Assembly (NCBI RefSeq): GCF_001514205.1
Contig: NZ_KQ948768.1
Span: 331,903-395,902 of the forward strand
DNA: 64,000 nt
Direction: 5' to 3'
Source of the DNA: Streptomyces griseoruber
GTDB lineage: Bacteria > Actinomycetota > Actinomycetes > Streptomycetales > Streptomycetaceae
Positions within the stretch are counted from its first letter, which is position 1, and every line of letters begins with the position of its first letter. The notes under the pieces are model-generated. The model was not told the DNA's origin, did not search any database, and saw only the letters and a program-made list of their open reading frames with translations. This document shows, piece after piece, positions 56,478 to 64,000 of the stretch. The position numbers were made by a program, and so were the translations under genes.

Positions 56478-58847
56478 TCAGCCCGGAAGGGGGAGGTGAC
56501 GCGTCTCGCCCGGTGACACGCGGACCGCTCGGTCCGGCAGCCGGATGTCGATCGGGGAGCGGTCGGACGGCGGCACCCTCACCTCCAGTCCTCCGCGCTC
56601 CAGGCGCAGCCGAACACCCCAGTGCCCCTGGTAGCGGAGGGAGAAGCCGTACGACGACAGTTCGGGCAGCGGCACCGGATCGAGCCACAGCGCCCCCTCG
56701 CGGGTCTCCAGCCCGGTCAGTCCCCGTTGGACGAGGTCGAGGGTGCCGGCCATGGCGCCCAGGTGGATGCCCTCTTCCGTGGTGCCGCCCTGCAGGTCGG
56801 CGATGTCGCCGCGCAGGGCCTCCTGGCAGTACTTCCACGCCTCGGTGCGCCGCGCGCGGGCGAGGACCCAGCCGTGCACCAGGCCGCTCAGCGTGGAGCC
56901 GTGGCTGGTGCGGCGGAGGTAGTGGTCGACGGTGCGCCGCCAGGTGTCGTCGTCGAGCCGGTACCCCAGCCTGCCGAAGAGAGCGCGGAGTTCGGCCGGC
57001 GAGAAGAGGTAGCCGAGCATCAGGACGTCGGCCTGCTTGGACGCCTGGTAGCGGTTGACGGTGTCGCCCTCCGCCTCCAGGATCCGGTCCAGCCGCCGGA
57101 TGTCGCCGTACCGCTCCCGGTAGCCCTCCCAGTCGAGTTCGGCGAGGGCGCCGTAGCCCTCGAACTGGCTGATCACGCCGTCGTGGAAGGGTACGTGGAG
57201 GGTGCGGGAGACGTCCTCCCACTGCTCGAGCTCGCCCTGGTCCAGGCCGGTGCGCTCGGCGAGTTCGCGCCGCCGGGGTTCCGGCAGGGTCCGCAGCACG
57301 TCCAGGGCACGGGCGAGCACCCAGGCGGCGGTGACGTTGGTGTAGGCGTTGTCGTCGAGGCCGGGCCGGGACGCGCCGGGATAGGCGTCGTGGTACTCGT
57401 CCGGTCCCATCACGCCCCGGACCCGGTGCCGGCCCAGCCGCTCGTCCCAGGTGGCCGTGTCCGCCCAGAAGCGGGCGATCTGCAACAGCATCTCCGCACC
57501 CTTGGTGTGCAGGAACTCGGCGTCCCCGCTCGCCTCGCAGTACTGCACCACGTTGTACGCCACCGCCGAGCCGACGTGGCGCTGAAGCCGCGAGTGATCG
57601 GGCAGCCAGCGCCCCGAGCGGGGATTGAGGTGGAGCTCCTGTGTCTCCTCGCGCCCGTCGCTGCCGCTCTGCCACGGGTACAGCGCGCCGCGCCGGCCGA
57701 GCGCGCGGGCCGCGGCACAGGCCCGGTCCAGGCGGCGGTGCCGGTAGCGGAGCAGGGCCCGGGAGACCTCCGGGAAGTGCAGGTCGAGGTACGGCAGCAC
57801 GAACAGCTCGTCCCAGAAGACATGCCCGCGATAGGCCTCGCCGTGCAGGCCCCGGGCCGGTACACCGACGTCGAGGTCGGCCGTGTGCGGGGAGAGGGTC
57901 TGCAGGACGTGGAAGAGGTGCAGCCGCAGGATGTCCCCGGCCTCGCCGTCGACGTCCAGTTCGGCCCGCCGCCACAACTGGTCCCAGGCGGTGAGATGGT
58001 CTTCGAGCAGTTCGTCGAAGCCGGGCGCCGCGCCCACCCGGTCGATCGCGGCGTCCAGCGGGTCGCTGATCGCGGGGTCGCGGGAGGTGTGCAGGGCGAC
58101 GGTCTTGACGACGGTGACGGTACGGCCGGGACGCAGCCCCGGACGGGTCCGTTGGCCGACGCGCGACGGCTCGTGCCAGTCGGTGACCGGCGCGTCGGCG
58201 CTCAGCCGGGCCGCCATGCCGATGCGGACGTCGGAGGTGCGGGTACGGCAGCGCAGCCACACCGTGTCCGGCCCGACGGAGCCGGTGTGCACCCGGGTGA
58301 GGTGACGGCCGTCCAGCTCCCGGTAGCGCGCGACCCCGGAGTTGGTGACGCCGGCGTCCAGTGCCGCCTCCACGTCGAGGTCCCCGGCGAAGCCCTCGGC
58401 CGTGAACTCGGTGCGCAGGGACGCCAGATGGGGGTCGGCCATGTGGACGAGCCGCTGCTGCCGCACCGAAAGCACCCGGCCCTCGCCGAGCGCGTACCGT
58501 GTCCGGCGCTCCAGCAGTCCCGAGGCGAGGTGGAGCACCTGCCCATGGTCGAGCACCTCGGCCGTGTCGGGGGTGAGCCACGGCAGCCCCGCGACGCGGA
58601 ACCTGAGCGGCAGCCAGTTCGGGGCGTTGACCATGTCCTCGTTCTCCACCCGGCGCCCCGCGATGTCCGTGGTGAGCCGGTCGTAGCAGCCGGCCACATA
58701 GGTGCCGGGGTAGTGCACGTCGTCAGCGGCGCACTCCGGCAGCGCCCCCCGGGTCGCGAAGTAGCCGTTGCCCAGGGTGCACAACGACTCCCTCAGACGC
58801 TCCTGCGCCGGCTCGTAACCGTCGTACTCCCACGTCCAGCCCGTCAC
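56478..58847 (-). CDS. Glycoside hydrolase family 65 phosphorylase/hydrolase
   Basis: A 789-aa GH65 enzyme splitting an alpha-glucoside such as trehalose, maltose or kojibiose, normally by phosphorolysis. N-terminal beta-sandwich (YDGYEPAQERLRESLCTLGN, GYFATRGALPE), (alpha/alpha)6 barrel with HGEAYRGHVFWDELFVLPYL, general acid Glu in VRGVMGPDEYHDAYPGASRP (about residue 480), YQASKQADVLMLGYLF, and the phosphate-binding HGS in RTSHGSTLSGLVHGWVLAR (about 640). A GH65 protein (Rv2006) belongs to the mycobacterial dormancy regulon, fused there to trehalose-phosphatase domains that are absent here. ATG 58847; 64 bases after the universal stress gene, probably one operon. Confidence 0.92.
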   Translation of the reverse strand: MTGWTWEYDGYEPAQERLRESLCTLGNGYFATRGALPECAADDVHYPGTYVAGCYDRLTTDIAGRRVENEDMVNAPNWLPLRFRVAGLPWLTPDTAEVLDHGQVLHLASGLLERRTRYALGEGRVLSVRQQRLVHMADPHLASLRTEFTAEGFAGDLDVEAALDAGVTNSGVARYRELDGRHLTRVHTGSVGPDTVWLRCRTRTSDVRIGMAARLSADAPVTDWHEPSRVGQRTRPGLRPGRTVTVVKTVALHTSRDPAISDPLDAAIDRVGAAPGFDELLEDHLTAWDQLWRRAELDVDGEAGDILRLHLFHVLQTLSPHTADLDVGVPARGLHGEAYRGHVFWDELFVLPYLDLHFPEVSRALLRYRHRRLDRACAAARALGRRGALYPWQSGSDGREETQELHLNPRSGRWLPDHSRLQRHVGSAVAYNVVQYCEASGDAEFLHTKGAEMLLQIARFWADTATWDERLGRHRVRGVMGPDEYHDAYPGASRPGLDDNAYTNVTAAWVLARALDVLRTLPEPRRRELAERTGLDQGELEQWEDVSRTLHVPFHDGVISQFEGYGALAELDWEGYRERYGDIRRLDRILEAEGDTVNRYQASKQADVLMLGYLFSPAELRALFGRLGYRLDDDTWRRTVDHYLRRTSHGSTLSGLVHGWVLARARRTEAWKYCQEALRGDIADLQGGTTEEGIHLGAMAGTLDLVQRGLTGLETREGALWLDPVPLPELSSYGFSLRYQGHWGVRLRLERGGLEVRVPPSDRSPIDIRLPDRAVRVSPGETRHLPLPG

Positions 58848-58911
58848 CGCCGTACCCCCTCGTCGAGCAGGTCGCGCACCGGCCGTACGGAATGCGGACT
58901 GGCGGCGACGT

Positions 58912-59790
58912 TCACACCGTCCGCGGCACGACCGCCACCGGGCAGTCCGCGTGGTGGAGCAGGGTGTGGCTCACCCGGCCCAGCTGGAGTCCGAGGTGGC
59001 CGTGCCTGCGGCGGGCCCCGACGACCACCAGGTCGGTGGCGGCCGAGCGGCGCACGAGGACGCTGTGGGCCGGTCCCTCGGCCGTGACCCGCCGCACCCG
59101 GACCGTCGGACGGTCGGCGACGGCGTCCGACAGCAGCGTGTCGAGCAGGGCCGATGCCTGCTCCTCGTGCCGACGCACCGGTTCGTTCGCGAGCGCGGGA
59201 TCGTCGGCGCTCTCGTGCGCGGGACAGCGCCAGGCGCGTACGACGTCCAGGGTGCAGCGGCGTGCCTCGGCCTCGCGGAAGGCGAAGCGCACGGCTTCGG
59301 CGCCGGTGTCGGGTTCGCCCGCGCCCAGCAGGATCCGCTCGTGGGAGCCGGCCAGGCCGGCCTTGTCGCCCCGGACCACGATCACCGGGCAGTGCGCACG
59401 GGCCGCGACGGCGAGGCCGACGGAGCCGAGCAGCAGGCCCTTCAGCTCACCGTGCCCGCGCGAGCCCGTCACCAGGGCGAACGCCTCGTCGCCCGCACGC
59501 AGAAGGGCGTCGACCGCGTCGTCGGGAACGATCTCTGTGGTGACCTTCACCTCCGGATCTCGCCGCCCGGCGCGCTCGGCTGCGGCAGCGACGAGGTTCT
59601 CCACGAGAACGCGCTCGGACGAGCGGCTGAGACCGACGGACGGGACGGCCCGCTCGTAGCGCTCCCAGCGCGAGGCGTGCAGCAGCACCAGGGGGAGACC
59701 GTGCCGGGCGGCTTCGTCCACCGCCCAGTCGACCGCCGTGAGACTCGCATCGGATCCGTCGACGCCCACGACCAGGGGAAGTGTCGTCAT
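58912..59790 (-). CDS. Tandem universal stress protein (4)
   Basis: A 292-aa double UspA protein: PLVVGVDGSDASLTAVDWAV, FALVTGSRGHGELKGLLLGS (intact ATP loop), RILLGAGEPDTGAEAVRFAF, LVVVGARRRHGHLGLQLGRV and HHADCPVAVVPRTV. ATG 59790 follows the sequence GTGGGGACG; the frame is open to 60021, but similarity starts here. First gene of a unit with GH65; two boxes 70-105 bases upstream. Confidence 0.9.
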   Translation of the reverse strand: MTTLPLVVGVDGSDASLTAVDWAVDEAARHGLPLVLLHASRWERYERAVPSVGLSRSSERVLVENLVAAAAERAGRRDPEVKVTTEIVPDDAVDALLRAGDEAFALVTGSRGHGELKGLLLGSVGLAVAARAHCPVIVVRGDKAGLAGSHERILLGAGEPDTGAEAVRFAFREAEARRCTLDVVRAWRCPAHESADDPALANEPVRRHEEQASALLDTLLSDAVADRPTVRVRRVTAEGPAHSVLVRRSAATDLVVVGARRRHGHLGLQLGRVSHTLLHHADCPVAVVPRTV

Positions 59791-59859
59791 CGTCCCCACC
59801 GCCTTCCCTACAGCACAGGGGCCCACCTTCAAGGTCGCACCGGTCGGTCGGCCGCGCGA

Positions 59860-59895
59860 GGGACGAATCGGCCCCGAGTGGGGACATTCGGCCCC
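59860..59895. promoter_or_regulatory. Dormancy-regulon box pair between usp and CBS genes
   Basis: GGGACGAATCGGCCC (59860-59874) and GGGGACATTCGGCCCC (59880-59895), centres about 20 bp apart. The second is closest to the mycobacterial DevR box form (GGGAC at the left). Placed between the divergent universal stress gene (59790) and CBS gene (60037). Confidence 0.55.
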
Positions 59896-60036
59896 TTTCG
59901 TCCGCGCCCCTGTGGCACGAGGCTGGGATCGAGCCCCGTGAGGGGCGTCCGGGACCGCTGTCACCCGGTGTGATCTCCCAACCGGCGCTCCGCCGCCGTC
60001 GACGGCCGCCCTTCTGATCACCTGGAGGAGGAGACC

Positions 60037-60693
60037 GTGCAGAACAGCCCGCGTCTCGTGAGCGAGGTGATGACGCGCGACGTCGTCACCGTCGGCCGCG
60101 ACGCCCCGTTCAAGGACATCGTCCGGCTCATGGAGCGGTGGAACGTCAGCGCGGTGCCCGTGCTCGACGGCGAGGGCCGGGTGATCGGGGTCGTCTCGGA
60201 GGCCGACCTGCTGCCCAAGGAGGAGTTCCGGGACGACGTTCCGGACCGGTTCACCCAGCGGCAGCGCCTGTCCGACCTAGCGAAGGCCGGAGCGCTGACC
60301 GCCGAGGAACTGATGAGCAGCCCGGCGGTCACCGTGCGCGGCACCACCACCCTGGCCGAGGCGGCACGCATCATGGCCAGGCGCAAGGTCAAGCGGCTGC
60401 CCGTCATCGGCGACGAGGGCGGGCTCGAAGGGGTCGCCAGCCGCTCGGACCTGCTCAAGGTGTTCCTGCGGGACGACGAGGACCTCACCGAGGAGGTACG
60501 TCGAGAGGTCGTCGACCGCCTGTTCCCGCTGCCGGCCGACCACATCCGGGTCGAGGTCCGCGAGGGCGTCGTGACCCTCAGGGGATGGGTGGACGGCGCG
60601 GAGCTGATACCGGTGGCCGAACGTCTGGCGCGGGCCGTCGAAGGAGTCGTCGACGTCCACTGCCACCTCACGGGCGGGATCGCCTCCCGGTGA
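60037..60693 (+). CDS. CBS-pair and BON domain protein (3)
   Basis: A 218-aa paralogue of the proteins at 51501 and 52234: VSEVMTRDVVTVGRDAPFKD, GVVSEADLLPKEEFRDDVPD, LMSSPAVTVRGTTTLAEAAR, KRLPVIGDEGGLEGVASRSD, and BON segment DHIRVEVREGVVTLRGWVDG. GTG 60037 with GGAGGAGGAG six bases upstream. Single gene, followed by a strong terminator hairpin. Confidence 0.9.
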   Translation: MQNSPRLVSEVMTRDVVTVGRDAPFKDIVRLMERWNVSAVPVLDGEGRVIGVVSEADLLPKEEFRDDVPDRFTQRQRLSDLAKAGALTAEELMSSPAVTVRGTTTLAEAARIMARRKVKRLPVIGDEGGLEGVASRSDLLKVFLRDDEDLTEEVRREVVDRLFPLPADHIRVEVREGVVTLRGWVDGAELIPVAERLARAVEGVVDVHCHLTGGIASR

Positions 60694-60744
60694 CGCGCAG
60701 TGCGGAAGGCAGTGGGGCGCAGTAGGCAGCAGGGGGCGGAGCAG

Positions 60745-60783
60745 AGGTGTGCGCGGCCGGCGATCCACCGGCCGCGCACACCT
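60745..60783. terminator. Strong terminator hairpin
   Basis: AGGTGTGCGCGGCCGG - CGATCCA - CCGGCCGCGCACACCT, a perfect 16-bp stem with 7-base loop, 52 bases after the CBS stop and before the convergent minus-strand genes; suited to bidirectional termination. Confidence 0.85.
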
Positions 60784-60806
60784 GGTGCGGCGCGACGTGC
60801 CCTGCC

Positions 60807-60905
60807 TCAGCCGCGCCGCACCCGGATGGTCCTGGCCCCCGCCTTCGCCCCCCGGGGACCGGGACCGTGATGGCCGGAACGCCGTCCTTGTCCTCGGCGA
60901 GTCCT
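60807..60905 (-). pseudogene. Relic of an Hsp20 C-terminus
   Basis: The minus strand reads LAEDKDGVPAITVPVPGG and, one base out of frame, KAGARTIRVRRG-stop. This matches the last strand and tail of small heat-shock proteins (DGVLTVTVPV, then R-x-I-x-V). Nothing of the rest of an alpha-crystallin domain could be read upstream. Next to the intact small membrane-protein gene it suggests a lost second hsp20. Confidence 0.45.
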
Positions 60906-60980
60906 CGGCGGTCGCCTCTTCGCCCGTTCGCTTCCGGCGTCCCGCGCAGGAGTCACCGCGTGTGGGGGCCGCCGGGCCCG

Positions 60981-61196
60981 TCAGGAGTGCGCCGGCACGC
61001 GACGGCGGTGCCGCTCCGGCCGATGCGGCGTCGGCGTCTGCGGCGGCGTCTGCGGCGGCGTCTCGTGCGCCCGACGGCGCAGCAGCCGCACCGCGAGATC
61101 GTCGAACCAGGCCGCGAGGACACATGTCAGGCCCGCGCCCGCCACGAGCAGGACCGCGAAACGTTCCCAGAACTCCGGTGTGAGACTGGTGCCCAC
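60981..61196 (-). CDS. Small single-span membrane protein
   Basis: A 71-aa protein: GTSLTPEFWERFAVLLVAGA continuing as a hydrophobic helix to LTCVLAAWFDDLAVRLLRRR, then a Pro/Thr/Arg-rich tail. I know of no activity; similar TPEFWERFAVLLV proteins occur next to stress genes in streptomycetes. GTG 61196 follows AGGGAGG at nine bases. A GGGGCCGTTCGGTCCC box lies 116 bases upstream, so it probably belongs to the same regulon. Confidence 0.65.
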   Translation of the reverse strand: MGTSLTPEFWERFAVLLVAGAGLTCVLAAWFDDLAVRLLRRRAHETPPQTPPQTPTPHRPERHRRRVPAHS

Positions 61197-61311
61197 TGTG
61201 CTCGCCCTCCCTGGTCGGTGGTCGTTCTTCTCGCGACCAGCCAACTCCGCCGCGGGTCGGGGCACATGAGCCGAAGGGGCCGGACCGGGACGCGGAACGG
61301 CCCTGGTGCGC

Positions 61312-61327
61312 GGGGCCGTTCGGTCCC
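61312..61327. promoter_or_regulatory. Dormancy-regulon box before the small membrane protein
   Basis: GGGGCCG-TT-CGGTCCC, one mismatch from a perfect 7-2-7 palindrome. Further half-sites (GGGGCCGG at 61277, CGGCCC at 61298) lie just beside it. Confidence 0.55.
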
Positions 61328-61461
61328 GGGGCGGCCGACGGGAACGCGCGGTGGCCGTCTCCCCCTCCCCCGGGATCAGGGCCGGTCGGCCCTGGTGGGT
61401 GTGCGGGTCCGGGTGGTCCACAGCCGCCGGGGCCGCCCACGCCGGCGCAGGCTGTCCCGCA

Positions 61462-61625
61462 TCACCCCGGTGGGTGCCCGGCTCCGTCACCGGCTGACGC
61501 CGACGTCCGCGCCGGCACCCGCCACACCAGCCTGGTGCCGCCGCCCTCGGTTTCCGTCAGCTCCAGCCTGCCGCCCAGGTGCTCGGCGCGCCCGGCCATG
61601 TTGCGCAGTCCGCTGCGCCGGCCCT
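61462..61625 (-). pseudogene. C-terminal relic of a DevS-like sensor histidine kinase
   Basis: The last 54 codons read GLRNMAGRAEHLGGRLELTE, then TEGGGTRLVWRVP and a short tail. GLRNMxxRAxxLGGxxxxxxxxGGGTxxxWxVP is the end of the HATPase domain of NarL-type two-component kinases, including DevS/DosS and OsdK. Nothing upstream on the minus strand continues it: no N/G1 boxes, no dimerisation His, no GAF domain. The gene has been cut off by the region that now carries the dikinase promoter. Confidence 0.75.
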
Positions 61626-61660
61626 CGGCCCGGCGGCAGAGCCGGACCGCACGGCCCGTC

Positions 61661-61677
61661 TGGGCCGACCGGCCCCA
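61661..61677. promoter_or_regulatory. Dormancy-regulon box before the dikinase gene
   Basis: GGGCCG-AC-CGGCCC (61662-61675), a perfect 6-2-6 palindrome 95 bases upstream of the pyruvate phosphate dikinase start, at the broken end of the kinase relic. Confidence 0.6.
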
Positions 61678-61770
61678 TGGAGGGGACCGACAGCACCTGC
61701 CCCTGCGGGGTCCGCGGCCGGACGCTGGAAGCAGTATCCAGTCCGAAGCCCGACGGAGGAGACCGGCGTC

Positions 61771-64000
61771 ATGGTCCGCTACGTGTACGACTTCACCGAG
61801 GGCGGCCGTGACCTGGCCGGCCTGCTCGGCGGCAAGGGAGCCAACCTGGCCGAGATGACCCGGCTGGGGCTGCCGGTCCCGCCGGGCTTCACCGTGACCA
61901 CCGAGGCCTGCCGGGCCTTCCTCGCCACCGGCGCCGAGCCGGACGGCCTGGCCCATGAGATCTCCGGGCACCTGGCCGCGCTGGAGCAGGCCGCGGGCCG
62001 GCGGTTGGGGCAGCCCGACGACCCGCTGCTGCTGTCCGTCCGTTCCGGGGCGCGGTTCTCCATGCCCGGCATGATGGAGACCATCCTCGACATCGGCCTG
62101 AACGACGACTCCGTCCTCGGCCTGGCGAAGGTCTCCGGCAACGAACGCTTCGCCTGGGACTCCTACCGCCGTCTCCTGCAGATGTTCGGCAGTACGGTCA
62201 TGGGTGTCGACGGCGCGCTGTTCGAGAACGCCCTGGCCGAACTCAAGCGGAGCCGGGGCGCGGTGAACGACCTGGGCCTCGAGGCGGCGGACCTGGCCGG
62301 GCTCGTGGCGGTCTACCAGGAGCTGATCCGGCGGGAGACCGGCGAGTGCTTCCCGCAGTCGCCGGCCGAGCAGCTGCGCCGGGCGGTCCTGGCGGTCTTC
62401 GAGTCCTGGCGGGGCGAGCGCGCCCGGGTCTACCGCCGCCGCGAACACATCCCGGACGACCTGGGCACCGCGGTGAACGTGCAGATCATGGTGTTCGGCA
62501 ACCTCGGCGCCGACTCCGGCAGCGGCGTCGCCTTCACCCGCGACCCGGCCACCGGGCAGCCCGGCCTGTACGGCGACTACCTGGCGAACGCACAGGGCGA
62601 GGATGTCGTCGCCGGCATCCGCAACACCGTTGCGCTGACCGCTCTCGCGGAGCTGGACCCGGTGTCGTACGAGCAACTGCTCGGGCACATGCGGACGTTG
62701 GAGACCCACTACCGGGATCTGTGCGACATCGAGTTCACGATCGAGCGCGGCCGGCTGTGGATGCTCCAGACCCGGGTCGGCAAGCGCACCGCCGAGGCCG
62801 CGTTCGCCATCGCCGCGGAACTCGTGGAGGAAGGCCTGATCACCCCGGACGAAGGTCTGGCCCGGGTGAGCGGGGACGGTCTCGCCCGGCTGATGTTCCC
62901 CCGGTTCGACACCTCGGCCGTCGGCGAGCCGCTCGCGCACGGCCTGCCGGCCTCTCCGGGTGCCGCCGTGGGCGCCGCGGTGTTCGACTCCGCCGAAGCG
63001 GTCCGCCGGGCCGCCGCGGGCGAGAAGGTCGTGCTCGTCCGTCAGGAGACCACCCCGGACGATCTGCCGGGGATGATCGCCGCGCAGGCGGTGCTGACCA
63101 GCCGGGGCGGCAAGACCAGCCACGCGGCCGTGGTCGCCCGCGGCATGGGCCGGGTCTGTGTGTGCGGGGCCGAGGAGATCACCGTGGACACCGAGGCGCG
63201 CCGGTTCACGGTGGCCGGCACGACCGTCGACGAGGGCACGGTCGTCTCCGTCGACGGCTCCGGGGGCGCCGTGTACCTGGGCGCCGCTCCCCTGGTCGAC
63301 TCCGCCGTCATGCGGTACTTCGAGGCGGGCGAGCGGTCCGGCGCCCTGGTCGGGGCCGTGGCCCGCGCCATGGAACGAGCGGACGGCATGCGCCGGCTGG
63401 AGGTGCGGGCGAACGCCGACACCCCCGAGGACGCGGCCCGTGCCCGCCGGTTCGGCGCCCAGGGCGTCGGCCTGTGCCGTACCGAGCACATGTTCCTCGG
63501 TGAGCGCCGCAAGCTGGTCGAGGCCATGATCCTGGCCGGCGACGAGACCGAGCGCGAGAAGGCGCTGGGTGCCCTGCTGCCGCTCCAGCGGCAGGACTTC
63601 ACCGGGATCCTGGAGGCGATGGACGGTCTGCCGGTCACCATCCGGCTCATCGACCCGCCCCTGCACGAGTTCCTGCCCGACCGCACCGACCTCGCCGTGC
63701 GCATCGCCGCCGCCGAAGCCGGGGGTGCCGTGCCCGATCCGCACGACACCGCACTGCTCGACGCGGTCAACCGTATGCACGAGGAGAACCCGATGCTCGG
63801 GCTGCGCGGCGTGCGCCTGGGTCTGGTGGTCCCGGGACTGGTCGCCATGCAGGTGCGGGCGATCGCCGAGGCGGTCGTGGAGCGCGTGCGGGCCGGGGGC
63901 TCCCCCGAGGCGGAGATCATGGTGCCGCTGGTCGGCGCCGTCGAGGAACTGCGCATCGAGCGGGCCGAGGTGGAACGCGTCCTCGCCGAGGTCTCCGCGG
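61771..64000 (+). CDS. ppdK: Pyruvate, phosphate dikinase (cut by window end)
   Basis: Interconverts pyruvate, ATP and phosphate with phosphoenolpyruvate, AMP and PPi. About 743 of the usual 880-900 residues are inside the window. N-terminal ATP-binding domain: LLGGKGANLAEMTRLGLPVP, VRSGARFSMPGMMETILDIG, FAWDSYRRLLQMFG, GVAFTRDPATG, GDYLANAQGEDVVAGIR; central domain with the phosphohistidine in LTSRGGKTSHAAVVARGMGR (His about residue 451); start of the PEP-binding barrel: GAQGVGLCRTEHMFLGERR, IRLIDPPLHEFLP, NPMLGLRGVRLG. ATG 61771 with GGAGGAG ten bases upstream. Ends without a stop at 64000. Dikinase is a known member of dormancy islands, allowing PPi-linked glycolysis. Confidence 0.95.
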   Translation, partial: MVRYVYDFTEGGRDLAGLLGGKGANLAEMTRLGLPVPPGFTVTTEACRAFLATGAEPDGLAHEISGHLAALEQAAGRRLGQPDDPLLLSVRSGARFSMPGMMETILDIGLNDDSVLGLAKVSGNERFAWDSYRRLLQMFGSTVMGVDGALFENALAELKRSRGAVNDLGLEAADLAGLVAVYQELIRRETGECFPQSPAEQLRRAVLAVFESWRGERARVYRRREHIPDDLGTAVNVQIMVFGNLGADSGSGVAFTRDPATGQPGLYGDYLANAQGEDVVAGIRNTVALTALAELDPVSYEQLLGHMRTLETHYRDLCDIEFTIERGRLWMLQTRVGKRTAEAAFAIAAELVEEGLITPDEGLARVSGDGLARLMFPRFDTSAVGEPLAHGLPASPGAAVGAAVFDSAEAVRRAAAGEKVVLVRQETTPDDLPGMIAAQAVLTSRGGKTSHAAVVARGMGRVCVCGAEEITVDTEARRFTVAGTTVDEGTVVSVDGSGGAVYLGAAPLVDSAVMRYFEAGERSGALVGAVARAMERADGMRRLEVRANADTPEDAARARRFGAQGVGLCRTEHMFLGERRKLVEAMILAGDETEREKALGALLPLQRQDFTGILEAMDGLPVTIRLIDPPLHEFLPDRTDLAVRIAAAEAGGAVPDPHDTALLDAVNRMHEENPMLGLRGVRLGLVVPGLVAMQVRAIAEAVVERVRAGGSPEAEIMVPLVGAVEELRIERAEVERVLAEVSA

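Noticed and set aside
61462..63780. Minus-strand 772-codon open frame opposite the dikinase gene
   Set aside because: Most of it is the antisense of pyruvate phosphate dikinase; only its last 54 codons, outside the dikinase gene, are a genuine kinase relic.
1..64000. CRISPR arrays, tRNA or rRNA genes
   Set aside because: No regularly spaced repeats of CRISPR type and no tRNA cloverleaf or rRNA-like segment was noticed on either strand by eye; a covariance-model scan was not possible.

Overview
The window is high-GC DNA with dense codon use, many GTG starts, GGAGG-type ribosome binding sites and short 4-base (ATGA/GTGA) gene overlaps. Together with its gene families (AsnC/Lrp, TetR and ArsR regulators, CYP102-type P450, SpoIIE-type phosphatase, sortase substrate ending in LAETG), this points to a Streptomyces-like actinomycete chromosome. 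No rRNA, tRNA or CRISPR array was seen.

Left part (1-13.9 kb) is eroded and mobile-element-rich. Relics of an IS481-type transposase, two MFS transporter pieces, an NTF2-like gene, an aldo/keto reductase, an SMP-30 lactonase, a Tn3 transposase, a class II aldolase and a possible glycosidase tail lie among intact genes: NAD kinase, a PAS/GAF/SpoIIE phosphatase, an SRPBCC protein, a PLP-dependent fold-III enzyme with an SDR partner, and a second SDR. The Tn3 relic is followed by an unrecognised 257-aa protein, a Fic-fold protein and a serine recombinase, which look like the cargo and resolvase of a decayed transposon.

Middle part (14-38.5 kb) holds metabolic islands with local regulators: an FMN alpha-hydroxy-acid oxidase divergent from a double AsnC/Lrp regulator; a flavin monooxygenase-SDR-aldehyde dehydrogenase operon bordered by a TetR and an AraC regulator; and a nearly complete L-fucose-type catabolic locus. 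The last has FAH hydrolase, fuconate dehydratase, SDR, aldo/keto reductase and mutarotase in one operon, and a divergent sugar ABC transporter plus a GntR/FadR regulator in the other. Three copies of a 15-bp quasi-palindrome lie in the shared 850-bp control region. An MFS transporter and a CYP102-type P450-reductase fusion follow, the latter with an operator-like palindrome inside its promoter.

Right part (38.8-64 kb) resembles the DosR/OsdR dormancy (hypoxia) regulon of actinobacteria: phosphofructokinase with PPi-type signatures, Acg-type nitroreductase, PPOX/DUF1918 protein, Hsp20, DUF1876 protein, P-type ATPase with two TrkA-type proteins, three CBS-BON proteins, four tandem universal stress proteins, GH65 phosphorylase, and pyruvate phosphate dikinase running off the right edge. 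An ArsR regulator and SulP transporter sit at its left border. Palindromes of the form GGGCCG-N2-CGGCCC recur about 90-180 bp ahead of the first gene of most transcription units here, often as pairs about two helical turns apart. No intact response regulator or sensor kinase is present; only a C-terminal relic of a DevS-like kinase remains next to the dikinase gene, so the controlling two-component system probably lies elsewhere. Within this island there are also relics of a second P-type ATPase, a SHOCT-type membrane protein and a second Hsp20.
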